Shown here piece by piece: positions 10,609-22,305 of a stretch of DNA of 64,000 nt (its first letter is position 1; each line of letters begins with the position of its first letter). Made by a program: the position numbers and the translations under genes. A model generated the notes under the pieces. That model ran no database searches and was not told the DNA's origin. It worked only from the letters and a program-made list of their open reading frames with translations. The stretch is taken from contig VFFE01007640.1 of NCBI GenBank assembly GCA_008921705.1, positions 117,884 through 181,883 on the forward strand. The letters are read 5' to 3'. This stretch comes from Burhinus oedicnemus. Its lineage: Eukaryota; Chordata; Aves; Charadriiformes; Burhinidae.

Positions 10609-13600
10609 ATGGCAATTTTATATAGTAAGTACATCTAAACAGGTTATGATCGTACACAAAGCTGGCAGCTAGAGAAAAGTCTAACAGTTCATATAAGCAT
10701 CAAAAGTTAAAAGCAAGTAGGAACCTATCGGTTTTTGCAGGCTTTAGCATGAACAAAAACATTCTGTATTGACAAGATTGAGACTAGCCCAGAATGCTGC
10801 ATTCCTCAAGGAATTCTAAATCCTAATTAAAACCGCCTGCATGCAAATCTGTACCATGAGGTATTCAGCTCCATATGCTGCATCGCATTTTGGACCTGTT
10901 AACAGCATCAGTTTAGCCCTCTGGAGGTTGCTACATGCTATCCAATAATTTAAAATAGATTTTTAACTTGAAGTACCAGTGTAAAAAAAGACACTCTAAG
11001 AGGGCGGCTTTGCTAGTATTAAATGGTGAATGTGGCTGCAGACTATAAAAATCAGTCACTTAAAAAAAAAGTCCAGCTAATACTGATTGTTTATCTCAGT
11101 GGCGTGAAGGAAAGACGTGGGTGAAACCATACAATTTATCAGCATCGGGCTGTAGCCACCTCTCCATCCCTTTGTCCTTCGATAACTTCACTTGCATGCT
11201 CCTTTGTATAGTTTTCCGTTTTTCCCCTCAAAATATTTTTTTTCTGCTTTGTCCACATTCCCACAACCACTACAAGTCTTCATGCCTCCTTCCTGCCTCC
11301 TATCCCCCTGCAGCTCCCCACGCAGTTCCCGCTCCCATTCCCTGATCCTTCCGATTCCGCTGCTGCAATCCTCCAGCGTGGAAGTGCTGAGCCTCCCAGA
11401 TTCTCCTTTCCCACCCCTTGCCAGACCTGAAGAACAGCTTCTGGCGCGGGGCGGCTGCGCTGAGGTTACTACTGAGCATTTGGAGAGACAGAGCTGGCAA
11501 ATGCCACCGGTCGCCGTGTCTCAGTTTCCCTGCCAAGAAGCCTGCGGTGGGAACGCAGCAGGGCAAAACAAACGCCCTGGTTTTATATCAGGAGATTACA
11601 AAGTGATCATGTAACGTAATAAATAAATAATGTAGTATGATTGCCTGAAACAAACGATACAGAGAAACAAGCAAAAATCACAGAGCAAATGTCTTGCCTC
11701 TCGTATGTTTTCTGTACCAAAAATGCAGATTTCCCTTTAGTCCGGCTTTGCTCAGCCGGCAGGCAGGCCATTGGCGTTTTGCAGCTGAAACCCTCTCCCC
11801 AGTCTTCACACTTGGGTGCCCTACTTAGTTGAATTTATACAAAAAATAGGACTCCTCTTCCTAGTCCACACCGCTACTGACTTGTTCACAGTTATCTACC
11901 TATAACAAATAAAAACCGCTAGTGATTTGTATCTCCTAGTTTTGCATGTATCTATGTACTGATTTAAAGCTTTAACTATGTATTTTCATCATACTGTTTC
12001 CCAATGCCCTTCCGGGCACCAGTCGGTAGGATAGCACCTACTGAGCTACTCCAGAGGATAACCAAGATTGTCCCCTAACTCTGTTTCTTAGCCCTCCTGG
12101 GGCTTGAGTAGATGCAGTTCTGGTGGGCTTTTTGACCCCTCAAGCCTGCTCAGTTTCATAGTTCTAACTGGGGACACCTCCTGGCCATGTTAGCACTCGC
12201 TGGTGGTCGCTGTGGAGAGCCACAGATTGCAGGGATGCAGTGAGACCGTGCTAATTCCAGTGTCAATTACGCTTCCCCGAAAGGTCCCTCTGAAAGGGGT
12301 CTCTAGGAAGGGATGTCTTCTGGGCATAATGTCTAGCACTGTGGCCTTTCCCACGGTGCCCATGAGTTCATCTCACGCCCAAGTATCTCATGCAGCCGCT
12401 GGGTATAGTTTTTCCTGATAGCAGCGTTAGGCGTGGGTGGTTCTCCAGCTTCTGCGTCTGTCTCCCCTGTGCAGCCCTGGTCCTTCATCCTGCTCCTTTA
12501 CTTGTACTGATTGCTCGCTTATCAAGATTAGGGTTTTTTTGCAGCTGTGTCTGAACCTGAATTGTGCCCTTACGGAGCTCCCAGGCTCACAAATAGGCGC
12601 ATTAGCTCTAGTGGAGGAAGCAACACAGAAGCAGGAATGAAAAGTTAAGGAGGAGAGGAGTAATTCCTTGAGACAGCATTACTGATAAGAAAAAGATACA
12701 CGAAAATATTACCAAGTCCTCTCCTCCCTTGGATACATACATAATCCAATATGGGGATCTTTACCTGCCAATGCTAAGATAAGTCAAGGGATCTATAATG
12801 CGTAATGGCAAATCCAAGGAAGGCTGACTTGAGATTTCTCTAGGAAAGAGAAGGAATAGAAAAATGATCAAAACAGGAATTGGAGCAAATGAGGATAAAA
12901 ACCAAAGCTCAGGTGGTAAAACCAGAAAAGATGGAGAACTGCAGCATCTGTGCTGCTCTGGTGCTCAAAAATACTTGTGAAACCCCTAGGGAAAGCTTTT
13001 GTCTTACCTCCCTCCATGGCTAATTTGCATAGCAATAGCTGCTTCCACCAATTACTTAACTGGCAGAGGCCTGTGGCTCTGAAGATGGTGGCCTTGCCCC
13101 ATGCTAGGTTGTGTAGACTGTCCATCTTGGGCTGTGGAAGGTCATTTTAAAATTTGACCCTTGCACTGCTCACACATTCCTGTTTCCCAGACTTCTTGAA
13201 TGTAAGTATTCCCATTCATACCCTTGCTTTTTCTGCAGTCCCAGGTCTAAATGAAATCTAGGAGGAAAACTAGACTCTGTTTTTCTTAAATTAAGACTCA
13301 GTTCACAGGTTAAAAGAAAGATAAACCACAGAGTAAAGTGCCCAACAGTCAAGGAAGTACGATGTCCTCATGAAGCCTATCACATTCACTGTGCAGACAG
13401 GAGAGTGCTTCAGGAATTAATTGTGTATTGAAAGACACAGGAATTGTGTGTCTGTGGGATTCCAGTATCATTTCTTACAGAAATTGGAGAATTCTGGACA
13501 AAGGCTATATGAGGCAAAAAGGTGCTCTGAGGCTAAGACAGGCGAATACTATTGTACATAACTCTTTCTGTTCTTGCTTTTGCCGCAGAAAAGTCACGCA

Positions 13601-13688
13601 ACGCTAGGCATTCCACAAAACCTAACTTTCCACAGGTGTAGCACTGAGATATTCCTGGCTTTGAAAGGTCTTGGTAGACAGGGATGGC

Positions 13689-13750
13689 CAGTTTTTGCAG
13701 AAGTGCTGAGCACCAGCAGCTTCAGCTGGAATCAGGGGGAGTTGAGCTTT
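13689..13750 (+). repeat. Possible ancient amniote repeat fragment
   Basis: The stretch GCCAGTTTTTGCAGAAGTGC followed by TGAGCACCAGCAGCTTCAGC resembles a repeat I know from turtle, crocodile and bird genomes (GATTTTCAGAGGTGCTGAGC, then a CAGCTCCCATTGACTTCAA-like core). It is diverged and short. The family name is uncertain and the match is from memory. Confidence 0.4.
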
Positions 13751-16700
13751 GTACACACAAAATGCGCTGGAAGCCTGTGCCCTCCAAGAAGTCTAAGGTG
13801 GAATTGGCATCAGCTGCCATTAGCCACCTAAAGCTTAAACTTCTGGTCTAAGCAGGTCAACCAGGTTCCCTTGCTAATAAGTGGAACATCACAATATTAT
13901 ACGTATATTTATCAGAGAACTGCTCACCGAAGGTACATTTTCTCTCCTTTTTTTCTAACTTGGGCTGAAGACAGCTTAGGATTTAAGTATTTTGACCAAG
14001 ATGAATTTCGTTCTTCGTACTGTCAACTGGACAGAGAAACTAGTGGGCTCATTTGATCTTAATTGTTTTATTGAACGAGTAAAAGTTCTAATCACACCAG
14101 GATATTGTGAAAACAAATTCATCAATGTTTATGAGATACCTGGATAGTGTGATCAGGCTCGGTGTAACTGGAAAATCACTGAAAAAATTAATAATTCTGT
14201 AAATGGACCACAGTTTGAACCACATGCATTAAATGATGCATGGAGACATATGTTGAATGTAAAATGCCATATGAAGTACCACTCCATATGACTGAAAGAA
14301 GCAGAGACCCTGTGAAAACAAAAATAACTGTGTAATTAAAAATGTATTTGAGTTATATTGTAATCCTACACTACAATATATAGCCACAGAGGGCCTGAAA
14401 TAAAGTTGCTTAGACCGTCTTACTTCTTGCATTTCCTAAATTTGAGTGGTTAAGTTTATAACCCTGCCATCCCTTAACTGTTCTTTGAACACAATGTGTA
14501 CACACATAAAAAACCCTCATAAACTTTAATAGCATTCCTGCTTCTTCTACTGTGAAGAAGGTATAGAGATAAGTACTGAATTTTTCAGTGTTTGTGCAAA
14601 ACTGGCTCTTCTTAAATACAAATAAAAATGTTCTGTGTGCATAAACTTGAAAAATGATCTCACTGTCGTCACTCTGATGAACCCTGACCATTAGCTCTGA
14701 AGATAACGTTCTTTTTGTATACAAACAACTTCTGTTGGTACTGGAAAAGTTATTACAAGTCTCAAATATCTACTGTTTTTATCAGTCCCCTCCTTTAAAA
14801 GCTATGAATTTTTACTAACAAAAAGATGGATTCAATACCTTTTAACTAGGTGTTCAACAGGACAGCAAAACACATTTGTGGCAGGTGCATTTGCATGTGC
14901 TTGACACCCATAAGAGCCGAGATCAACATTTCTAAAGCAAAGCACTTACTGAAAAAGCAGCTTTGGACCTTGAGTCTTAATCCTTCTACAGCCTTTCAGT
15001 ACAGCACAATTGTGCCAAAATAATCTGCGCTCTCCGATACTTTCATAAAGCCCCGGTTAAGGTGCTAGCAGGCAAAGAAGCTGTCATTATAAACAGAATA
15101 CAGAGAAACTTGAAGCTAGTGTTTGAACAAGAGAATATTTACTTTCCTAAAGCTATCACCCAAATCGGTATTTCCAGCTTTCCACCTCTCCACAGTGAGC
15201 CTAGTTCCTGATCTAAGGACCTTACGGTTCCAGGGGAAGCTCCTTCAGCTCACCGATCTGATGGCAACACATCAAGGTAAAACTACTCCCAGGTCAGGAG
15301 CTGGGCAGGAAAAGACTATCCCATTAAATTGCTGGTACACTGAGTTTAATGTAATCTCTTGGCCTTACACCCTCTGAGCCCACAGAGGGAGTGAATCCAT
15401 CACTCCTTGGGCCATACCTTACCTGAAATGAAGGGAATACAGCTTATCATCATGTCTATTTATTCTATTGAAAAATAAGCTAATAAAGGTATTATAACTA
15501 CATTTTCTGAAAGGCCAAGCAAGTCTGCCAGCACAACCTTCCTTAGTTTTTCAGGTCCCATAGGGCTTAGACCAGACCAAGGCAACAAGTTGGTCATGGT
15601 GAATAGAACTGGAGGTAGCTAGCAGAATTGCAGGAAAGAAAGGGATATATGCAGAGATTTCTCCTATCTGTAGAACTGCTTTTAGACCTACGCACCTAAA
15701 ATTTGCCTTTGTCCTGTTTGGACAGGTAAGCATTTTTCACATTTGAACTTAAATGTGAAAATCAGCCAGTAATTACTCTGCTGGATGGAGACAACGATTC
15801 TCTGTTGGGCTTATTGTTATTTTGGGATCTACTTCCATAGTCATGCTGGAAGAATAGGCACATTTTTTATTTTTAAGTGATCTGGAGCACTCACATTTTA
15901 AATAAGCCAACTGGGCTCTCAGTCTCTGCAAACATAAGCTAGAGAACATGCCTAAATGATCAGGCACTTGTTTTGTATCATGTTATAGTGTATATCTGGC
16001 ACGGTTAGCCGTGTCCGAGAAGTCCTTTAGAGCTGAAAAATGCTATAAAAATTCAAATTGATATTATATGGCATAGGAGAGTCTCTGGGCCCCAGACAAT
16101 GATTTAGATGGAAATTTATTGGCAGTCCATTGGATTTTCTTGAAAACTGAGATTCTACGTTTCTTAACCTGAATACCTCAGACTTCATTGTTTTTGAAAG
16201 TTACTGCCTGACTCTTCTGCTGGATACAAGTGTTGTGTCCCCCAGTTGTGCCTTCCTGTCTTTGTGCCGAATTCTACAGTATTTTGCTCCTTTCTTCTTG
16301 ATGCAGTTTTTGATTGTTTTTATAGTTGCAGAAAGCAGGGGAAGACAAAGGGGAAGGTCAAATGCTTTAGTAGATAGTAAAGTCATCTCTGAAGCAATAA
16401 CAAATATCTTTCTTGTAGACTGACCTTACCAATATTCAAAGCCATCCTCTTTGCAATAATGCTAGCTTAATTAAAAGGTTAAATCTCTACTGCATTCACT
16501 AAGAACCCTTATTTGAAAAAGTCTAGGTATTGTAACAACTTTTTTTTTTCCAATTTCTTTATGTTTTCAGCTGAAGGAAGTAAATACCTTGTATAAAATA
16601 TCAAGAAGAAAACAAAACCTAAATTCCTTTGGTCTTAACACCTAGATTTCAGGAAGGCTGCATAAATGACTGTCAGCTGAATAACAATGTCATGGTACAT

Positions 16701-16990
16701 TTTCTGTTGTTCTTAATTATTAGAAAATGAGGACAAAGCAAAACCCATCCTGGTTAAAATTAGATGCAGCCCAGATCATAAGGCAATCATGAGGCACTGT
16801 TAACTTTGAAATGAAAGACATTATTATAAAATGATACCCAAAACAAAACTCACAGACAATCCCAAGCAAATAGCTTAGTCTAGACACAGCAGTTTTATTA
16901 TTAGGCAGAGAGGGCTTTTTAAATCCTGACCCAACAAATGGATTGATTGATTATATAAATAAATATTTTCCAGAGCTGTATATGTTCAGT

Positions 16991-17040
16991 GGGCCAGATC
17001 CTCAGATCTGCAACATCCATCTGGGAATAGGGCCTATATA
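16991..17040 (+). repeat. Possible ancient amniote repeat terminus
   Basis: GGGCCAGATCCTCAG at the start is the terminal motif of an old palindromic repeat widespread in amniote genomes. The expected mirror-image end is not clear here, only a GGCC further on, so this may be a single decayed end. Confidence 0.4.
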
Positions 17041-20000
17041 AAGCTATTTGATTATCCATTGTCCATCTTTTTTAGTACTTGACTAAGTACTGCATGGATA
17101 GCCAAAGACCTATATCTCTGTATGTTTTCTGATGAAGTAGCAATGTAAACTCCCCAAAATAAAAGTTCTTTTGTAAAAACCACATCTTTTTCTCTGCATA
17201 AACCACCTTTACAAAAGCAGACGAGTGACTCTCCATTTTCTGTCAATCCTCTGCTACTCAGCTGATAATACCAACAAGGAAAACAATTTATTGAGTCTGG
17301 AGCTGTGATTTTCTGCTGAGGAAAAGAAACGCTCCTTGGGAACCAAACTGAGAGCTACAGCTCATTTTTATCTTGACAATGAGAAAGCGAGCATGACTCT
17401 AACTTGTTGTTGACCTTTGTTAGAGTTGGATCACTGATCTAAAAGTCAGTGGCTATATATATAACGTTATTCACATCAAACTATCATGTATAGAGTGGGA
17501 AAAACACATTTTACTATTTATAAAACTTCTCTGCATGAGCAAATTTCTGCAAACATTAATCACAACTGTGTGAATGACTGTCTGCACCAAGGAAAATGCA
17601 CCTTTTTCTGTGATTCATCTCAGCTCTGCTGCTCAGGAAGGGGTGGACTGCCCTTCAATGGTGCCACGTGCTTGGCACTAACTACCCAAAAGCCGAGATA
17701 CTGGCACTGGTGAACCTCACCCAGAAGCTCCTCTGGCTCTCAGACCTTGAGATAAACCATGGACGTGTGCTCCCCCATGGGAAGTGTGTTTATTTTTCGG
17801 CGTAGTGACTTGGCATTTTGTCCTAATTGTTACGTGACTAAACCGAAGTGAAAACTGCCTGTGTGGGAATTGCCACAACTTGTTGTGAACATACATCTGT
17901 ATTTTTGAAAGCTGATAATCTCCAGGTGGTGTTAAATTAGCCTGGTTCTTCTGCAGCTCCCTTGGGAAGGGCTGCACCATCTAATTTCCCTTGCTACCAT
18001 GCAAACTATTAGACTCAATGTTGAATATAGTATTAGTCAAATCCCAGTTGCCAGTAAAATTTTGGCCCTATACGTCCATGTTCTCATAGATATTTTTCAG
18101 CTTTATTAGCTTATTAAAAGTGTGGCCTTATTAACTTTTTTAACCACCAAAATGATGATTAAATGGTGCAGGAGGAAATGTTTTGAAGAGTTTCTTTTGC
18201 AGATGATTAACTAGTGTTATGAGATGCGTTCTAGTTGTCTGAACAGATGTAGGATATCTCGGTTTTGTACTGACTGTCCTCATTTTTTAAAAAATATTAT
18301 TACAATGGTGAAATAGCTAGAAATATAGGATCTTAACACTTTCTCTTCATGGACTTTCGTATAAGCAAGTGTCATGGAACCACTGTAAAAATGTTTCCTT
18401 CATTTCCTATTTCATTGTATTTACAGCAAAATTCAGTACAAACTTATCTCTTAAAAAGCTTGATGAACCAGACCCCCAAAATACCTAACATTAACAGGCC
18501 AAAGTCTATTCTCAAAGCTTCTGAAGTACTTTGTTGGAGCCAATGTTTTCCAACTGAAGTGCATTCAATTGGTGTACAAAACTTTCTGAAGTTATTATGC
18601 TTATTGTGTGAAAATTTGCAGTTCTTGAGTTCCTCCCATCTCACTAACTTTCTCACATCAGTGCTGCTCATTTGCAAGCGTTCACCACTTACCTGGAAAT
18701 GGGTCAGACACCTGCATTTTCCAACACCCTTGCATACCTCCTGACAACTCTCTGCGTGCTATCAGGGTTGACCTGCCTGTGAAATAATTTGAACACCTGC
18801 ACTTTAGATATATATTGCTGAGCTATACTAGCTAACATCATATGTATAAGTGGCTGTTCAGGTATTCTGGGCCCATCCTGTTCCTTGTTCGGGCTTCAGC
18901 ACACTTCATATTTCTCAGAAGTACTTTTATGTAAAAAACACTGATTTGGAACAGACTATGTATGGCACATATTTACAGTTCTATACAAAAAACATGGAAC
19001 CTCTTTTTCGTACACTATAAATCTGAAGTTGCAAAAGGTGTCATTGTCAGGTTTCTTCTTTAAATTTATTTTAAAATAAACCAAAGAGAAAAGGGTAGCC
19101 ATTGCTTTCAAAACAGGAATACTTAAAGTGAGTTTATATCTGACATTTCTATCCTGTCGTTTATTTTTGCATGTTTGCTGTCTTTCTAGGATATATCAGA
19201 AAACAGTATTTGGTCCTCATTAGTAGCATGTGGAATTTAGATTACTTGTTATCAGTAAGAAAATGTAGTCAGAAAACTCCCAAAAGACCATGAAAAGGAT
19301 AAAAAACAAAAGAAATCCCAAGTGGAATTAATGCTAATATCAGTATTTATTTATACCACTACCCACAGGGGTTTCACGTGAAATTCTACTATTTCAAAAA
19401 CTGCTTAAGCTGCTTTCATAGTGCATCAAATGAGGAATTTCCTTGAAAAAACAGGCTAAAGAAAATCAACCTGTCAGTCAACTGCTTTGATTTAAATGGA
19501 GTGTCAGTTCTTGAAATAATATTACAAGCTAACACATAATGCAAAATAAAACTAAAAGAAAGATTTGAAATACAATATTATGTTTGCAAATGCAATTTTC
19601 ATCATTTTTAAGACAGTTAATGAAGATGGATACATTCCCATGAAACATTTCCAAAAGGAAAAATGTTTTATCACAACAGTTTCAGCTAACTTAGTTACAT
19701 CACATCACATAAGCAGTCAATGTATATAAATATTCACACAAATTTCATTTTGTTTATTCCCTGCCCCCAGACAAGAGCTCTTTTTACAAATATTTTCACC
19801 GAAAATCCCTTTAATGTACTTATAATACATTTCTGTATGTTAAAATTATAGAAAAAGAAGGCTTAGAAGAGAAAATAATGCTTTTCATTAGACCTGAAGG
19901 TCTAGAAGGGATAACAATATATTTTGTTAGAGCTTTAATATAGCTAAAAAAATGGGCAAACATTTGGGCACACAGTCTCTATTATTAAATTAAATTTTGT

Positions 20001-20057
20001 TTCTATCTTTAGACATTCCTAACCTGTCTGCCAATTAAGTCCCAAAGACAGAATGAT

Positions 20058-20285
20058 GAAAAGAAAAGAAAAGAAAAGAGAAGAGAAGAAAGAGAAGAAG
20101 AGAAGAGAAGAGAAGAGAAGAGAAGAGAAGAGAAGAGAAGAGAAGAGAAGAGAAGAGAAGAGAAGAGAAGAGAAGAGAAGAGAAGAGAAGAGAAGAGAAG
20201 AGAAGAGAAGAAAAGAGAAGAAAAGAGAAGAAAAGAGAAGAAAAGAGAAGAAAAGAAAAGAGAAGAAAAGAAAAGAAAAAAGGAG
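20058..20285 (+). repeat. 228-nt polypurine microsatellite (AGAAG/AAAAG)n
   Basis: Every base from 20058 to 20285 on the plus strand is A or G. The core, about 20100-20210, is a near-perfect 5-bp AGAAG repeat, flanked on both sides by AAAAG-type units. It gives matching fake frames: Lys/Arg/Glu-rich on the plus strand and Phe/Leu/Ser-rich on the minus strand. In the inferred DLG2 transcript it would be a long pyrimidine tract. Such mirror-repeat purine tracts can adopt triplex (H-DNA) structure and vary in length. Confidence 0.97.
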
Positions 20286-22262
20286 TTCAGGGATGATCTT
20301 AAAAGTCATTAAAACTCACATTTCCCCCAAGGATGAGGGAATTCATAGGTATCCTAAAAGTGCAACTGCCTATTGCAGAGTTTCTTGAGCCTCTCTCTCA
20401 TCTCGTGTGCAATCCCTTACATGTCCAAGTTGCAAAAGAATCTTAAAGAGGGGCTAAATTATTTCTAAGTTAGCTAAGCTACCTACAACTCATTAAGTGA
20501 AGAAATTCAGCACACACGTCTGGTCGTAAGAATCGCTCTATTTCTTTAGCCTTATCACATTCAGTGAAATTCGCTTCACAGAATCTGACAACTCTAAGGT
20601 GAGATGCACAGGCTTAACAGTTCAGGGTTTGCATTCATCCCTTTGTGTGAGATGCTTTGCAAAAGCCATCATAGTGACAATTAATTTAAATAACATGAAA
20701 TATTCAGTGAACCCAATTCCCTCTCCCTGTAGAAATGGCCATTTTGGCTGAGGACTAATAACACAAGTGACGAGCTGAATATTGATGGCAGATCTTTTCC
20801 TCCGGATATGCAGAAAGCACCGAATGCAGAACTTCCTTCTTCTCCAGAAAATATGTTCTTAATTTCCTGAGGTTCATTAGAAAATCCCCAGATAGTGCTG
20901 TGTCCAGCAAGTATATCCATTTGTGATCAACATCGTTTGAATGAATGATCACTGCTAATGGAGGGAGGTTTCCTGTGCTCTCAACCCTCCTAAATTCATG
21001 GATGAGTTATGCTGCTTCCTGCCCTGCTCCAGCCCTGCAGCACTGGCTGAGATGCCTCCAAGAGGTGCAAAAATCACTGGGAGGAACAAGACGTAGAAAG
21101 GGAGGGGAGATGGAAGACTTCCCCCCACCAAATAAAGGAGCGAGGGAGGGGTTGAACATTTTTGAGTTGTACATCAGCAGCACAGACTACCTTAACAGTT
21201 AGGGAAGAAGGTCACCAGACAGCAAGCAAAAAAGGCCGGAAATTTCACACACACGTGAATGGCCAAAGAGTGTTTAGAAATGACAAACCAGATAACTTTC
21301 AAGTCCCTTTTATTCAAGACAATCTTTCATAAACAAGCCAGGATTCGGTGGCTAGAAGGAGGAATTTGCAGCTCTTGGGAAAGCTGATATAGATAATTGC
21401 AGTAACAAACTCTGAGGAGGCTGAAGAGCTGCAGAAGGAAAGCAAGGGCTTGAAGAATTCAAACATGTCAACATCCTATGTAGACATAGGAACAGAAGGA
21501 AACGAAACTAGCAATACTGAAAATGCCTTTGTCAAGTATAAGAATTGGGAAGACAGACATAAAAAATGACCATTGATGGAAACAGACAAGGTCACAGAGG
21601 TCCATGATCAGTGTACATAATATTGCCAAAATAGCAAGAGAGTCTCCCTTCAAGAGAATGTTATGGCTCTGACTTATAGAACTCTGATCCAAGGTTTACA
21701 ACAGAACTGTTCTCAGAGAGAACATGCATACAAATATATATATGCACAATATCATATAATGTAAGCAAAGTTGTCAGTCTTAGCTTGCACTGGAACACCT
21801 GTATAGACGTCAGTAACAAAGAGCATTAAAAAAGGTTTTAAAGGGGTTTTAGTAAATTTATCTTACTGAATTTGAAAAGAAAAGTCATTGGGAATGTCAG
21901 CTGCAATTTTTCTGTCTGTCTTGGTGATTTATAATTTCTTAGGCAGAAAGAAGACTACACTGTCACCGCAAAAATAGTTTCACTGAGACATTTAAAATGT
22001 TCTTAAGAGGGAAGAAGAATGCAGTTACTGCAAAACTTAAAGCACAGGGTACCTGGTTTGTTCAAAAGATTCCTGCTAGCTGAGTGGGATCATAATGACC
22101 AAATGCACTAACTTTATTCATATAGAAATGTATTTCTCTTCACAATGAAAAGCTCCCTTATCAGTTTGGTGATGAGGTTGAGAATTACCAACAGTATAAA
22201 CTCCAATGATTTTGTAAACAGACTTCTCTACATGAAATAAGATACGGTAAACATAATTTACT

Positions 22263-22305
22263 TCTATTTTACTTTATATCTATTTAAAATCTATTTTACT
22301 TTATA
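22263..22305 (+). repeat. Short direct repeat, 27-bp spacing
   Basis: TCTATTTTACTTTATA occurs at 22263-22278 and again exactly at 22290-22305. It looks like a local duplication in AT-rich DNA. Confidence 0.75.

Larger units (their letters stand above)
10096..20057. other. Intronic sequence, mostly unique
   Basis: Holds a 20-N gap (10589-10608), a GC-richer patch at about 11.28-11.57 kb with long overlapping frames on both strands that look like chance, an unexplained block at about 11.9-12.65 kb, and two short traces of ancient amniote repeats (13689-13750 and 16991-17040). No exon is supported. If the gene assignment is right, this is the intron upstream of the DLG2 exon. Confidence 0.6.

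Noticed and set aside
10404..10634. 76-codon minus-strand frame crossing the N gap
   Set aside because: It contains undefined residues and has no similarity to any DLG2 exon.
11192..11614. 140-codon plus-strand frame overlapping an 88-codon minus-strand frame
   Set aside because: Pro/Ser-rich, no recognisable domain, no splice or start context. A GC-richer patch has fewer stops by chance on both strands.
18349..18744. 131-codon plus-strand frame
   Set aside because: No recognisable motif; hydrophobic and Ser-rich composition fits chance translation of AT-rich DNA.
20019..20388. Long Lys/Arg/Glu-rich and Phe/Leu/Ser-rich reading frames on opposite strands
   Set aside because: They are direct translations of the AGAAG/AAAAG microsatellite and do not represent proteins.
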